The notes: a model not told the origin generated them from the letters alone. Numbered from the stretch's first letter, positions 16,684 to 28,373 are shown. The stretch: 64,000 nt of DNA from Microbispora catharanthi (GCF_006334915.2 NZ_VDMA02000034.1:1-64000), one strand, 5' to 3'. Program-made: numbers and translations.

Positions 16684-16800
16684 AGGTCATGAGTGCCAGC
16701 GTCAAGCCCCGGCTTGCTGGCCGGCAACCCTCGCGCTCGCGGCGGGGTGCCCCGGGTGAGGACCGGGTCCGGCACGAGGTGTGCCGGGCAAGCGCGGGCT
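16684..16800 (+). promoter_or_regulatory. SAM-IV riboswitch
   Basis: GGTCATGAGTGCCAGCGTCA (16685-16704), then AGCCCCGGCTTGCTGGCCGG and CAACCCTC match the conserved SAM-binding core of SAM-IV, a riboswitch described in actinobacteria; GGGGTGCCCCGGGTGA follows as the second conserved block. These elements reduce expression of sulfur-metabolism genes when S-adenosylmethionine is abundant. The next gene is a class V aminotransferase/cysteine-desulfurase-like enzyme. Confidence 0.9.
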
Positions 16801-16844
16801 CCGCCTTTCCGATGCCATGGCCGGGGTCCCAACCCCGAGGAGGC

Positions 16845-18122
16845 ATGGCGTTGTCCGCACTCACCTTCGTCCAGCAGGCCGTCAACCGCATCTCCGAGCC
16901 CGTACGCCTACCGGCTGTCGTGGGCGCCGACCTGGAGGTGCCGGTCAGGGGCGGCAGGCTCGTGGCGTACGCGAACCTCGATTACGCGGCGAGCGCGCCC
17001 TGTCTCGAGCCGGTGAACGCCGCCGTCGCGGCGGCGCTGCCGGCCTACTCCAGCGTCCACCGGGGTGCGGGCTACGCCTCGCAGCTCACGACGGCCAGGT
17101 ATGAGCAGGCCAGGCACACTGTGCGGGCCTTCGTCGGCGCCCGCCCCGGCGACGCGCTGGTCTTCGTGCGCAACACGACCGACGCCATGAACCTGCTGGC
17201 CCGCAGCCTCCCCGAGGGCACCACCGTCGTCGTGTTCGAGACCGAGCACCACGCCTCTCTGCTGCCCTGGCCGAACGCCGTACGGCTCGCGCCGCCCGCC
17301 TTCCCCGGCGAGGCGATCCGGGCGGCCGACGAGGCGCTGGCCGCGATCGACGGCCCGGCCCTGCTCGTCGTGACCGCCGCCTCCAACGTGACGGGCGAGC
17401 TGTGGCCGATCGCCGGGCTGGCCCACATCGCGCACCGGCACGGCGCGCGGATCGCCGTGGACGCCGCCCAGCTCGTCCCCCACCGCGAGCTCAACCTGGC
17501 CGCGCTCGACCTCGACTACGTGGCCTTCTCCGGGCACAAGCTCTACGCCCCCTTCGGCGCCGGGGTGCTCGTGGGCCGCCCCGACTGGCTCGCCGACGCC
17601 GATCCGTACCTGCGCGGCGGCGGAGCCGTACGGGCGGTGGGCGAGACCACCGAGTGGAGCGACGACCCCGAGACGCGGCACGAGGCGGGCACCCCCAACG
17701 TGCTCGGCGCGATCGCGCTCGCCGCCGCCTGCGACGCGCTGACCGCGACCGGCTGGACCGCGCTGGTGCGGGAGGAGGAGCGGCTGCTCGCCCGCCTGCG
17801 CGCCGGGCTCGCCGCGATCCCCGGCGTGCGCGAGCTGTCGCTGTGGGGCCAGGACCACCCGCGTGTCGGCATCGTGTCGTTCACCGTCGAGGGTCGTACG
17901 GCCCGCGAGGTGGCCGAGGCGCTGTCGGCCGAGTGGGGCATCGGCGTCAGGGACGGCAAGTTCTGCGCCCACCCGTTCGTCCGCCACCTCCTCGGCGGCG
18001 GTGAGGACGGCGGCTGCGCGGACGGCACGTTCAGCGCCGTACGCGCCTCGATCGGCATCGGCACGACCACCGAACACGTCGACCGCCTCGTCGAGGCCCT
18101 ACGCGAAATCGCCACCGCCTGA
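16845..18122 (+). CDS. PLP-dependent class V aminotransferase (cysteine desulfurase-like)
   Basis: A 425-residue fold-type I PLP enzyme. VFVRNTTDAMNLLARSL and the Schiff-base region FSGHKLYAPFGAGVL (Lys232) are typical of the NifS/CsdA-like class V group. Start is the ATG at 16845 after CCGAGGAGG. It probably acts on a sulfur amino acid, as control by the SAM-IV riboswitch suggests, but the exact substrate (cysteine, cystathionine or selenocysteine) is not evident. The C-terminal CAHP and GGCADG cysteines could form or carry a persulfide. Transcribed alone. Confidence 0.9.
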   Translation: MALSALTFVQQAVNRISEPVRLPAVVGADLEVPVRGGRLVAYANLDYAASAPCLEPVNAAVAAALPAYSSVHRGAGYASQLTTARYEQARHTVRAFVGARPGDALVFVRNTTDAMNLLARSLPEGTTVVVFETEHHASLLPWPNAVRLAPPAFPGEAIRAADEALAAIDGPALLVVTAASNVTGELWPIAGLAHIAHRHGARIAVDAAQLVPHRELNLAALDLDYVAFSGHKLYAPFGAGVLVGRPDWLADADPYLRGGGAVRAVGETTEWSDDPETRHEAGTPNVLGAIALAAACDALTATGWTALVREEERLLARLRAGLAAIPGVRELSLWGQDHPRVGIVSFTVEGRTAREVAEALSAEWGIGVRDGKFCAHPFVRHLLGGGEDGGCADGTFSAVRASIGIGTTTEHVDRLVEALREIATA

Positions 18123-18163
18123 AGACGGAAAGTCAGGTTGGGGATCTCGCAAGAGGTCCCCGA

Positions 18164-18511
18164 TCAAGCGGCATCCGTCGACTTCTCGCTGACAGGCAGG
18201 CGCAACGTCCGATCGCCGAAGTCGACGACCAGGTCCAAGCGGGCCCCGAGCGCCTCCACATAGCGAGCGATGACCTCGAGGGATGTGACCTCTCCATGCT
18301 CGATCTGTGAGATCCGGGCAACGCTCAGACCCATGACAGCCGCGACATCCCTCTGGCCGAGCCCAAGTTGCTTCCGCGCCTCGGCGAGCTGATGACCGCG
18401 CGCCTCGGCGAGAAGCTTTCTGGCGCCCTGCTCGATTACGGAAGGGGAGACGCCGGCCTCGTGCAGTTCCCGCTCAAGGTCGGCCCAGTCCCCCGGCACC
18501 CTCTTCGACAT
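18164..18511 (-). CDS. XRE-family HTH protein, probable antitoxin
   Basis: A 115-residue protein with a helix-turn-helix in the middle (LGLGQRDVAAVMGLSVARIS, about residues 48-67, then QIEHGEV). The arrangement of a hydrophilic N-terminus, HTH and a short beta C-terminus is that of HigA-like antitoxins encoded just after a RelE/HigB toxin. Only a stub of an upstream partner is visible (18514-18630), so it may be an orphan regulator. ATG at 18511, 2 nt after the upstream stop. Confidence 0.8.
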   Translation of the reverse strand: MSKRVPGDWADLERELHEAGVSPSVIEQGARKLLAEARGHQLAEARKQLGLGQRDVAAVMGLSVARISQIEHGEVTSLEVIARYVEALGARLDLVVDFGDRTLRLPVSEKSTDAA

Positions 18512-18513
18512 GT

Positions 18514-18630
18514 TCACTCCTCTTCGTCGCTGGTGTAGTCGAGGTACAGCTCCATTGCCTTCAGCATGAGACGGTGGTCGAGCTCGCGGGAGGCTTTCGC
18601 TCCCACGTGATGAGCGTGAAAGCATGGATG
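18514..18630 (-). pseudogene. possible C-terminal stub of a RelE/HigB-type toxin
   Basis: Directly before the XRE gene the frame ends in [17 protein letters not shown] then TSDEEE and TGA, 2 nt before the antitoxin ATG. Its character (a basic segment followed by an amphipathic helix rich in Met, Leu and Tyr) resembles the last 30-40 residues of RelE/HigB toxins. No start or N-terminal part is present; the frame runs into the 5' end of nuoD2 on the other strand. The call rests on position and a weak pattern match. Confidence 0.35.
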
Positions 18631-18632
18631 GC

Positions 18633-19817
18633 ATGACGACCGAGCAGGAGGGCGGGCGCCGGGAACGCATCGTGGGGATCGGCGCGGGAGCCGACGCCGT
18701 GCAGACGAGGGAGCTGGCCACCGAGGACATGATCCTCAACATCGGCCCGCAGCACCCCTCCACCCACGGCGTGCTGCGGCTGCGGCTCGTCCTCGACGGC
18801 GAGCGCATCACGGCCGCCGAGCCGATCGTCGGCTACATGCACCGCGGCGCGGAGAAGCTGTTCGAGGTGCGCGACTACCGGCAGATCATCGTGCTCGCCA
18901 ACCGGCACGACTGGCTGTCGGCGTTCGCCAACGAGCTGGGCGTCGTGCTCGCGGTCGAGCGCATGCTGGGCATGCAGCCCCCGCCCAGAGCGGTGTGGGC
19001 CAGGACGCTGCTGGCCGAGCTCAACCGCGTGCTCAGCCATCTCATGTTCCTCGGCAGCTATCCCCTGGAGCTCGGCGCGATCACGCCGGTCTTCTACGCC
19101 TTCCGCGAGCGGGAGACCCTGCAGCACGTCATGGAGGAGATCTCCGGCGGCCGCATGCACTACATGTTCAACCGGGTGGGCGGGCTGAAGGAGGAGCTGC
19201 CCCTGGGCTGGCTCGACCGCGTCACGGCCGCCGTCGCGGACGTGCGGCGGCGGCTGCCCGACATCGAGGAACTGATCGCCGGCAACGAGATCTTCCTGGC
19301 CCGCACCCGCGGCGTCGGCGTGCTCGACCGCGAGACGATCATGCAGTACGGCGTGAGCGGCCCCATCGCGCGGGCCTCGGGCGTCGACTTCGACCTGCGG
19401 CGCGACGAGCCCTACCTGGCGTACGGCGAGCTGCCGGTGAAGGTCGTGACCCGGTCGGCCGGGGACTGCCAGGCCCGGTTCCAGGTGCTGCTCGAACAGG
19501 TCAAGGTCTCCCTCGACCTGGCCGACGCCTGCGTCGAGCGCCTGCGGCACCTGCCGCCGGGGCCGATCAACCAGCGGCTGCCGAAGGTGCTGAAGGCGCC
19601 CGAGGGCCACACGTACGCCTGGACGGAGAATCCGCTCGGCCTGAACGGCTACTACCTCGTGTCGCGGGGCGAGAAGACGCCGTGGCGGCTCAAGCTGCGC
19701 AGCGCCTCCTACAACAACATCCAGGTGCTGCGGGAGATGCTGCCGGGCAACCTGGTCGCCGACATGATCGCGATCCTCGGCTCGATGTTCTTCGTGGTGG
19801 GCGACATCGACAAGTAG
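18633..19817 (+). CDS. nuoD2: NuoD-like NADH-quinone oxidoreductase 49-kDa subunit paralogue (NuoD2)
   Basis: A 394-residue protein of the complex I subunit D / hydrogenase large-subunit family: [45 protein letters not shown] and YTVTENPLG-like [15 protein letters not shown]. It ends in the family's VGDIDK. Unlike the main nuo operon copy it stands alone, as the second NuoD does in streptomycetes. It may form an alternative quinone module with other subunits, but none are encoded here. Start ATG at 18633 or 18624. It is convergent with DUF3180. Confidence 0.9.
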   Translation: MTTEQEGGRRERIVGIGAGADAVQTRELATEDMILNIGPQHPSTHGVLRLRLVLDGERITAAEPIVGYMHRGAEKLFEVRDYRQIIVLANRHDWLSAFANELGVVLAVERMLGMQPPPRAVWARTLLAELNRVLSHLMFLGSYPLELGAITPVFYAFRERETLQHVMEEISGGRMHYMFNRVGGLKEELPLGWLDRVTAAVADVRRRLPDIEELIAGNEIFLARTRGVGVLDRETIMQYGVSGPIARASGVDFDLRRDEPYLAYGELPVKVVTRSAGDCQARFQVLLEQVKVSLDLADACVERLRHLPPGPINQRLPKVLKAPEGHTYAWTENPLGLNGYYLVSRGEKTPWRLKLRSASYNNIQVLREMLPGNLVADMIAILGSMFFVVGDIDK

Positions 19818-19820
19818 GGG

Positions 19821-20270
19821 TCACGCCTCCCCGGAAGGCTTGCCGGGCACCCGGCAGCAGTGCTCGAGGAACAGCGCCGCGCAGATCAGGATCACACAGG
19901 CCACGAACGATCCGCCGCCGATCAACGCGTCCTGGCGGGGCTTGTCCAGGTCGAGCAGTTCGAGCACGTGCACCACGAACCCGGCGAAGATGCCGCCGAA
20001 CGCCGCCCCGACGTACGCCGTGGCCTTGGCCAGCGCCGCCAGGCGGGCGACGGCCAGCGGCTCGACGGGCTTGGTGTGCGGGCGGCGCAGGATCCTCGCC
20101 CGGGTCAGCCAGCCCGTGTACGCCTCGCCGACGGCCAGCAGCAGCGTGGTGGGGATCGCGGTCCACGGCAGGGTCGGCACCACGGAGTAGAACTGCCGCA
20201 GCAGCCCCCAGGTGAGCAAGGCGAACACGACCACGAGACCGACGAGCACGCCGGGATTGCTGGGCTTCAC
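19821..20270 (-). CDS. DUF3180 membrane protein
   Basis: A 149-residue integral membrane protein of an actinobacteria-only family. Hydrophobic segments lie near residues 8-25, 37-55, 85-106 and 118-138, so four helices are likely. It is the last gene of the leftward folate block, 18 bp after folK, the conserved position for this family. No known function. It ends 3 bp from the convergent nuoD2 stop. Confidence 0.85.
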   Translation of the reverse strand: MKPSNPGVLVGLVVVFALLTWGLLRQFYSVVPTLPWTAIPTTLLLAVGEAYTGWLTRARILRRPHTKPVEPLAVARLAALAKATAYVGAAFGGIFAGFVVHVLELLDLDKPRQDALIGGGSFVACVILICAALFLEHCCRVPGKPSGEA

Positions 20271-20288
20271 GCGGGGACTCCTCGTCGA

Positions 20289-20789
20289 TCAGGCCGGGGG
20301 TTCGAGCACGAGGTCGGTCCGCAGCCGCACCCCGCTCTGGTCCGTGTCGGCCAGCAGGGCCGCCACCGACCCGCGCCCGGGCAGCACCGCCGCCGGATCG
20401 GCCTGCGCCCACGGGACCAGCACGAAAGCCCGCTCGTGCGCCCGGGGATGCGGGAGCGTGAGCTCGGGGTCGTCCGACATGAGATTCCCGACCGTGATGA
20501 GGTCGACGTCGAGCGTGCGCGGGCCCCACCGCTCCCTGCGCTCGCGGCCGAACGCGTTCTCGACGCTCTGCGCGCGGTCGAGCAGCGTGCGGGGGTCGAG
20601 CATGCTCTCGGCGATCACGACCGCGTTGAGGTAGGGGCCCTGCTCGGGGCCGCCGACCGGATCGGTCTCGTAGACCGGCGACACCGCCACGAACGTGAGC
20701 CCGGGGGCGTCGAACAGCGAGTCGACGGCTCCCTGGAGGTTCTCGATGCGGCGGCCGAGGTTGCTGCCGAGCGCGATCACGACCCTCAT
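20289..20789 (-). CDS. folK: 2-amino-4-hydroxy-6-hydroxymethyldihydropteridine pyrophosphokinase
   Basis: HPPK transfers pyrophosphate from ATP to the pterin, preparing it for FolP. 166 residues: VVIALGSNLGRRIENLQGA at the N-terminus, GPRTLDVDLITVG as the metal/pterin motif and LTLPHPRAHERAFVLVPW. Its ATG overlaps the folB stop (ATGA), so translation is coupled. Confidence 0.95.
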   Translation of the reverse strand: MRVVIALGSNLGRRIENLQGAVDSLFDAPGLTFVAVSPVYETDPVGGPEQGPYLNAVVIAESMLDPRTLLDRAQSVENAFGRERRERWGPRTLDVDLITVGNLMSDDPELTLPHPRAHERAFVLVPWAQADPAAVLPGRGSVAALLADTDQSGVRLRTDLVLEPPA

Positions 20790-21169
20790 GCGCGGCCCCT
20801 TCTGATTGTCACCACCACGTCGCCGAACGGCAGCGGGATGGGCGCCGCCGGTTTGTGCACGCTGACCTCCGCCTCCTCGACCAGCTCGTGAGCCAGGCAG
20901 GCCGCCGCCAGCCGCTCGGCGAGGGTCTCGATGAGGTTGACCGGCTCGCCCTCCACGATGCGGACGAGCTCCGCCGCCAGTGCCCCGTAGTCCACGGTGA
21001 GCGTCAGGTCGTCGGCCGCCGCCGCGGGGGCGGTGTCGAACCACAGGGCCACGTCGATCACGAACTCCTGGCCCAGCTCACGCTCGGCGGGCAGGCAGCC
21101 GTGCCTGCCGCGGGCCCGCAGACCCGTCAATCGAACGGTGTCACGACCGGTCGCCGCCCGCGCCGTCAC
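20786..21169 (-). CDS. folB: dihydroneopterin aldolase
   Basis: Cleaves 7,8-dihydroneopterin to the FolK substrate. 127 residues with LTGLRARGRHGCLPAERELG near the start, EGEPVNLIETLAERLAAA in the middle and VSVHKPAAPIPLPFGDV including the conserved Lys. GTG start at 21169 with AGGAG 2-6 nt upstream; it overlaps the preceding stop (GTGA). Confidence 0.94.
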   Translation of the reverse strand: MTARAATGRDTVRLTGLRARGRHGCLPAERELGQEFVIDVALWFDTAPAAAADDLTLTVDYGALAAELVRIVEGEPVNLIETLAERLAAACLAHELVEEAEVSVHKPAAPIPLPFGDVVVTIRRGRA

Positions 21170-21609
21170 TGCTCCTGATCCTCCTCGTCGTCGTCGCTCT
21201 GCAGGACCGGTGAGCCGTGGTAGAGCCACAGCCGCCAGTCGGTCCCGGTCCGCACGTAGGTGCTGGAGGCGACGACCCGGCCGGCCGCGAAGCCCGGCTC
21301 GTCGGTGTCGGCGGCCGTGAGGATGTTCTCCGCGCAGGTGACCACGGCGACGTCCCCGATCACGTTCGTCTGCACGTCGGTCAGCACGAACTGGATGTAC
21401 GGCGTGTTGGCCATGATGAGCGCCCAGGAGCGCAGCACCTCCGACCGGCCGGTCAGCATGGGCCAGCCGGGGTGGACGCACATTGCAGGACGTCCCGGGA
21501 CGTCCTCTATCCAGATCTCCGACATCTTGTCGAGGTCGCCGCTCTCGATGGCGTTGTAGAACGCCTGGTTGAGCTCCTCGATGTCCTTCATCGGCGTCCC
21601 TGTCGGCAT
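21166..21609 (-). CDS. NTF2/SnoaL-like small protein in the folate operon
   Basis: A 147-residue cone-fold protein: ELNQAFYNAIESGDLDKMSE, VHPGWPMLTGRSEVLRSWA, then beta strands and a very acidic tail (DDDEEDQEQ). The NTF2-like fold serves as enzyme or binding pocket; no catalytic role is evident. It sits between folP and folB, overlapping folB by 4 bp, a position seen in many actinobacteria, which suggests a pterin- or folate-linked task. Start ATG at 21609 or, with AGGGA upstream, 21591. Confidence 0.82.
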   Translation of the reverse strand: MPTGTPMKDIEELNQAFYNAIESGDLDKMSEIWIEDVPGRPAMCVHPGWPMLTGRSEVLRSWALIMANTPYIQFVLTDVQTNVIGDVAVVTCAENILTAADTDEPGFAAGRVVASSTYVRTGTDWRLWLYHGSPVLQSDDDEEDQEQ

Positions 21610-21613
21610 GTCG

Positions 21614-22486
21614 TCACCGGCCCTCGTCAGCGTGTCGTACGGCTGCTGCCCTCCACGCGGCGGCCACACGCACCGCGTCGGCGTTCGCCCGCACCCGGTG
21701 CACCCGCACGCACCACGCGCCGGCCCGCGCGGCGAGCGCGGTGACGGCGAGTGTGGCGTCGTCGCTGCCGTCGAACGGCCGGGGCTCGCCGTCCGGCCCC
21801 GCCAGCAGGCGGCCGAGGAAGCGTTTCCTCGACGCTCCGATCAGCAACGGGCGGCCGAGGCGGTTGAGTTCACCGATGCCGGCCAGCAGGGCCCAGTTGT
21901 GCTCGGCGTTCTTGGAGAATCCGAGGCCGGGGTCGAGCACGATCTGCTCCTCCCGCACGCCCTCGGCCAGCACGGAGTCGACCCGCTTGCGCAGCTCCTC
22001 CGCCACCTCGGTCACGACGTCGCCGTAGATGGCCCGGCTGTCCATGTCGCGACTGTGCCCGCGCCAGTGCATCACGACGTACGGCACGCCGGTCGCGGCC
22101 ACCACCCGCGGCATCGCCGGGTCGGCCAGCCCGCCGCTCACGTCGTTGACGAGCTTCGCCCCTGCCGCGACGGCCGCCTCGGCCACCTCCGCGCGCATGG
22201 TGTCGACGCTGACCGTCACGCCCTCCTCGGTGAGCGTGCGGATCACCGGCTCGACGCGGCGCAGCTCCTCCTCCAGGGACACCCGCGCCGCACCGGGGCG
22301 GGTGGACTCGCCGCCCACGTCGACGATGTCGGCGCCCTCGGCCACCAGGTCGAGGCCGTGCCTGATCGCGACGTCGGCGTCGAACCACTGCCCGCCGTCG
22401 GAGAAGGAGTCGGGGGTCACGTTGACCACGCCCATGACCAAGCAGCGCCCAGACTCGGGCATACCGGGCACACTCGCTGCGGTCAT
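21614..22486 (-). CDS. folP: dihydropteroate synthase
   Basis: Joins p-aminobenzoate to the pterin pyrophosphate; the sulfonamide target. About 290 residues with VMGVVNVTPDSFSDGG, DIVDVGGESTRPGA, VSVDTMRAEV, LVNDVSGG, IVLDPGLGFSK and LLIGASRKRFLG, all complete. ATG at 22486 has no clear ribosome site; TAGTCT lies 7 nt upstream, so an internal leaderless promoter is possible. It follows folE by 74 bp. Confidence 0.96.
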   Translation of the reverse strand: MTAASVPGMPESGRCLVMGVVNVTPDSFSDGGQWFDADVAIRHGLDLVAEGADIVDVGGESTRPGAARVSLEEELRRVEPVIRTLTEEGVTVSVDTMRAEVAEAAVAAGAKLVNDVSGGLADPAMPRVVAATGVPYVVMHWRGHSRDMDSRAIYGDVVTEVAEELRKRVDSVLAEGVREEQIVLDPGLGFSKNAEHNWALLAGIGELNRLGRPLLIGASRKRFLGRLLAGPDGEPRPFDGSDDATLAVTALAARAGAWCVRVHRVRANADAVRVAAAWRAAAVRHADEGR

Positions 22487-22560
22487 GGGGTCAAGACTAG
22501 TGCCCCGAGACTCGGTGCCTGTCGGGCAGGAGCGGAGTCCCAATCGGCCGTCGCCCGCGC

Positions 22561-23157
22561 TCAGCCGCGCAGGATCAGCGACATGGCCTCGGCCCTGGTC
22601 GCCTCGCTGGAACGGAAGTCACCCCGGACGGCCGATGTGATCGTCTTGGCACCGGGCTTGCGGACACCGCGCATGGTCATGCACATGTGCTCGGCCTCGA
22701 TCACCACGATCACGCCGCGCGGCTCCAGCACCTGCATCAGGCCGTCGGCGATCTGGGAGGTCATCCGCTCCTGGACCTGCGGCCTTCGGGCGTAGACGTC
22801 CACCAGCCTGGCCAGCTTGGACAGGCCGGTGATGCGTCCCTTGTCGTTCGGGGTGTAGCCGATGTGGGCCACGCCGTGGAACGGGAGCAGATGGTGCTCA
22901 CAGGTGGACATCACCTCGATGTCCTTGACGAGCACCATCTCGTCGTGGTCCGCGTCGAACATGGTGGTCAGCGCGTCCTCGGGTCGCTGGCCCAGGCCGG
23001 CGAACTGCTCCGCGAACGCGCGGGCCACCCGGGCCGGAGTGTCCCGGAGCCCGTCGCGATCGGGGTCCTCCCCGATCGCGAACAGGATCTCCCGGACGGC
23101 CTTCTCGATCCGGTCGTGGTCGAAGCCGGGGGGCGGCCCCACCATCGGTTCGGCCAT
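22561..23157 (-). CDS. folE: GTP cyclohydrolase I
   Basis: Converts GTP to dihydroneopterin triphosphate, the first folate step. 198 residues; zinc ligands are visible in [19 protein letters not shown] and [16 protein letters not shown], and [19 protein letters not shown] is the allosteric/active-site helix. The ATG at 23157 is 2 nt after the ftsH stop, so it is coupled to ftsH. Confidence 0.97.
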   Translation of the reverse strand: MAEPMVGPPPGFDHDRIEKAVREILFAIGEDPDRDGLRDTPARVARAFAEQFAGLGQRPEDALTTMFDADHDEMVLVKDIEVMSTCEHHLLPFHGVAHIGYTPNDKGRITGLSKLARLVDVYARRPQVQERMTSQIADGLMQVLEPRGVIVVIEAEHMCMTMRGVRKPGAKTITSAVRGDFRSSEATRAEAMSLILRG

Positions 23158-23159
23158 GG

Positions 23160-25166
<2,007 letters not shown>

Positions 25167-25433
25167 CCGTTGCGGAACCCCGGCGGGCCCGTCCCTTCCT
25201 GACCAAGGCCTGCCCCGGGAAAACCCGGGGTCGCGGCATCCCTTGCCGCTCCTTCTGGCTACCGCGGGGCGGCCGACCGGCCTCCCGCGGATATCCGAAG
25301 GTACACCCGGCAGCCGCGTCGGGTAACTGCCCGAGCGGCTCCGGCTTTGCCTTTCCAACGTACGTCAGCCAACCCCGTGTTCCCCGACCTGGCGCCCAAT
25401 AACGCACGATTCGAGGGTCACTTCGCTAAGGGC

Positions 25434-25991
25434 TTACTCCCCTCCGTACACATGAGGCGCAAGAGTCCCGATGAACGGCAGGTTGCGGTACCGCTCCGCG
25501 TAATCGAGCCCGTACCCGATGACGAACTCGTTGGGGATGTCAAAACCGACGTAACGGACGTCCAACTCGACCTTCACCGCGTCCGGCTTGCGCAGCAGCG
25601 TGCAGATCTCCACGGACGCGGGGTTGCGCGACTTCAGGTTGTTCATCAGCCACGAGAGGGTCAGCCCGGAATCGATGATGTCCTCGACCACGAGCACATG
25701 CCGGCCGGCGATGTCGGTGTCCAGATCCTTCAGCACCCGCACGACGCCGGACGATATGGTCCCCGCGCCGTACGAGGAAACGGCCATCCAGTCCATCTGC
25801 ACGGGCACGTGCAGCGCGCGGGCGAGGTCGGCCATAACCATGACCGCTCCCTTGAGCACGCCGACGATCAACAGTTCCCTGCCGGCGTAGTCGGCGTCGA
25901 TCTGGCCCGCCAGTTCTCTGATCTTCTCCTGTAGCTCCTGCTCGGAGATGAGGACTCTGGAGAGATCCTTGCCCATGTCGGCTGCGTCCAC
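25434..25991 (-). CDS. hpt: hypoxanthine phosphoribosyltransferase
   Basis: Salvages hypoxanthine and guanine to IMP/GMP using PRPP. 185 residues: [33 protein letters not shown], the PRPP motif [14 protein letters not shown], and [22 protein letters not shown] start at 25991 with AAGGA about 9 nt upstream. It follows tilS by 12 bp, the conserved tilS-hpt-ftsH order. Confidence 0.96.
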   Translation of the reverse strand: MDAADMGKDLSRVLISEQELQEKIRELAGQIDADYAGRELLIVGVLKGAVMVMADLARALHVPVQMDWMAVSSYGAGTISSGVVRVLKDLDTDIAGRHVLVVEDIIDSGLTLSWLMNNLKSRNPASVEICTLLRKPDAVKVELDVRYVGFDIPNEFVIGYGLDYAERYRNLPFIGTLAPHVYGGE

Positions 25992-26003
25992 CTGGGGTTT
26001 TCC

Positions 26004-27014
26004 TTACGCGAGCGAGAGATTGTCCACGGCGAAGACAAGGGTGCCACAGCGCCTGACCACCCCCACCCCCCCGGGTAGGTCCACTCCCTTCTGCCCGTGC
26101 CAGCCGATCACCAGCCGCTCGACGGCCTCGATGTGCACCGCCGCGAGCGCGGCGGCGTGCGCCCCTGCCTCCACGGCCGCCCGCTGGATGACCCGCCGCC
26201 GCACCGCCCCCGGCACGTCCGCGAGCACGGACACGTCCAGCTCCCCGCCGGGGCCGCGCGACTTCGCGTGGACGGCGTCCGCCCACGCGTCCAGGGCGTC
26301 GGCGTCGTCCCGGCACAGCCGCGCCGTGCGGGCCAGCGCCTCGGCGATCCCCGGCCCCAGCGCGGCCTCCAGCGCCGGGAGGGCGTCGCGCCGCACCCTG
26401 ACCCTGGTGTACGCCGGATCGTCGTTGTGCGGGTCGTCCCAGGGGCGCAGGCCGAGGGCGTCACACGCCTGCCTGGTCCGCGTCCGGCCGAGCCCCAGCA
26501 GGGGCCGCCGGTAGAACCCCGAGACCTCCGCCATTCCGGACAGGGACCGCGTGCCGCTGCCGCGGGCCAGGCGCAGCAGCACGGTCTCCGCCTGGTCGTC
26601 ACGCGTGTGGCCGAGCAGGACCGCGGCGGCGCCCAGCCGACCGGCCGCGGCGGACAGGGCGGCGTAGCGGGCCTCCCGCGCCGCGGCCTCGGGGCCCCCG
26701 GCCGTGCCGACCGTGACGGTCAGCACCTCGGCCGGGTCGAGACCAAGCGTGGGCGCGAGCCGTACGACGTCGCGGGCTCGGTCGGCCGAGCCCTCCTGCA
26801 GCCCGTGGTCGACGGTGAGCAGCCCCGCGCGCAGGCCGAGGCGCGGGGCCGCGAAGCCGGTGGCCGCCGCCAGCGCCAGCGAGTCGGCGCCGCCGCTGCA
26901 GGCCACGAGGACGAGCGCGCCGGACGACTCCCCCGCCCTCCGAGGGGCGGCGAGGTCCGCGAGCGACAGCCGTACGGCGCGGCGGACGTCGGCGACGGCG
27001 GGATGCGGGCCCAT
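26004..27014 (-). CDS. tilS: tRNA(Ile)-lysidine synthase
   Basis: Attaches lysine to C34 of the CAU-anticodon tRNA-Ile so that it reads AUA. 336 residues; the PP-loop is [14 protein letters not shown] (about residues 36-49), followed by [36 protein letters not shown] and [15 protein letters not shown]. It lacks the long C-terminal domain of E. coli TilS, as usual in actinobacteria. ATG at 27014. Confidence 0.95.
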   Translation of the reverse strand: MGPHPAVADVRRAVRLSLADLAAPRRAGESSGALVLVACSGGADSLALAAATGFAAPRLGLRAGLLTVDHGLQEGSADRARDVVRLAPTLGLDPAEVLTVTVGTAGGPEAAAREARYAALSAAAGRLGAAAVLLGHTRDDQAETVLLRLARGSGTRSLSGMAEVSGFYRRPLLGLGRTRTRQACDALGLRPWDDPHNDDPAYTRVRVRRDALPALEAALGPGIAEALARTARLCRDDADALDAWADAVHAKSRGPGGELDVSVLADVPGAVRRRVIQRAAVEAGAHAAALAAVHIEAVERLVIGWHGQKGVDLPGGVGVVRRCGTLVFAVDNLSLA

Positions 27015-27111
27015 GCGGCCATTCTGGCCGCCCGCGGCGGGCAGGGGAAACGCCCGTCCGGCGGGCCCGGGCGGGTGGGTGAACGTCAGGCGGAGGGCGG
27101 GTGGATTTACG

Positions 27112-28161
27112 TCAGGCGGAGGCCAGGACGCGGGACATCCAGGCGTGCGGGTCGGCGATCTCCCCGCGGTCGGGCAGGGTCTCCGGCGAGGTCCAGACCT
27201 TGTTGAACGACTCCATGCCGGCCTCGTCCACGACGGTGCGGACGAAGTGGGAGCCCTCGGCGTACTGCTTCATCTTCAGCTCGATGCCGAGCAGCCGGCG
27301 GACGAGCTGGTCGAAGCGCGAGCCGCCCTCGCGGCGGCGCTGGAACTTGGCGCGTATCTCGGCGACCGACGGCACGACGGACGGGCCCACCGCGTCCATG
27401 ACGTAGTCGCCGTGCCCCTCCACCAGCGTCATCACGGCCGTCACGCGGTCGAGCACGGCCTTCTGCTCGGGTGTCTGGATGGCCTCGATGAGGTTGCCCT
27501 CGCCGCCCCTGAAGGCGTCGGCCACGGCGTCGGAGGCGGCGCGCAGGCGCTCCAGCAGGGTCGCCAGGTCCATCTCGGACGCGAGGAGGAACTCGGTCAT
27601 CTGGCCGCGGACGTACTCCCGGAGCCAGGGGACGCCGGTGAACTGCACCCGGTGGGTCTCCTCGTGCAGGCACACCCACAGGCGGAAGTCGCGGGGATCG
27701 ACGCCCAGCTCGCGCTCGGCGTGCACGATGTTGGGGGCCACCAGCGTCAGGCGGCCGGTCGGGGCGTTGCCCGAGGGATCGGGCGGGAGGAACAGCTCAT
27801 ACTGCCCGAGCACCCGGGAGGCGAGGAAGGCCAGCACCGCGCCGACCTCGAGCCCGGTGATGCGCGAGCCGACCGCGCCGACGACCGCCGGCATGTTCGA
27901 CATCTTCTGCGTCAGCGGCTCGAGCACCACGCGGAAGCCGTCCACGTTCGCGCGGATCCACCCGGGACGGTCGACCACGGTCGCCGCCTCGGGCGTCGCC
28001 GAATCGATGCGGGTGAACTCCCGCACGTGCCCCTCGGCGTCCCGCGACAGCCGCCGCAGTTCGAGGACCGCCTGCCTGGCCTCCTCGCGGCTCACCTGAG
28101 GGCCGGGACGCACAAGGCGCACCCCGGTCGCGACGGCCAGATCCCAGTCGATCACCTGCAT
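27112..28161 (-). CDS. zinc-dependent metalloprotease-like protein (DUF2342 family)
   Basis: A 349-residue protein of the actinobacterial family often labelled coenzyme F420 biosynthesis-associated. The zinc motif HEETH at 166-170 (in [18 protein letters not shown]) is intact, followed by [20 protein letters not shown] at 28161 ([10 protein letters not shown]). It lies between dac and tilS, its conserved position. Proteolysis has not been shown for most members, and the F420 label rests on phylogenetic profile. Confidence 0.87.
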   Translation of the reverse strand: MQVIDWDLAVATGVRLVRPGPQVSREEARQAVLELRRLSRDAEGHVREFTRIDSATPEAATVVDRPGWIRANVDGFRVVLEPLTQKMSNMPAVVGAVGSRITGLEVGAVLAFLASRVLGQYELFLPPDPSGNAPTGRLTLVAPNIVHAERELGVDPRDFRLWVCLHEETHRVQFTGVPWLREYVRGQMTEFLLASEMDLATLLERLRAASDAVADAFRGGEGNLIEAIQTPEQKAVLDRVTAVMTLVEGHGDYVMDAVGPSVVPSVAEIRAKFQRRREGGSRFDQLVRRLLGIELKMKQYAEGSHFVRTVVDEAGMESFNKVWTSPETLPDRGEIADPHAWMSRVLASA

Positions 28162-28266
28162 ACCCACCACCGTACGTTCTCCGACTGCTCGCCGCGCATG
28201 CAGCCCTGTGAGGGGCGCGGCCGTGTTCTGGACCGAGGAACGAGCGAGCACGCGCCGAGGAAGTGC

Positions 28267-28318
28267 CTGATTGCGCGCCTCCGGCACGACCGGCTGATTG
28301 CGCGCCTCCGGCACGACC
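28267..28318. repeat. 27-bp tandem duplication
   Basis: A 25-bp stretch beginning CTGATTGCGCGCCTCCGGC at 28267 recurs exactly at 28294. It lies in the gap between dac and the DUF2342 gene, next to short GCGAGCG inverted repeats at about 28340-28362 that could fold as a terminator. Confidence 0.8.
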
Positions 28319-28373
28319 ATCGGCCTTGGGCGCCCCGAACCGCGCGAGCGGAGCGAGCGCGATTCACCACAGC

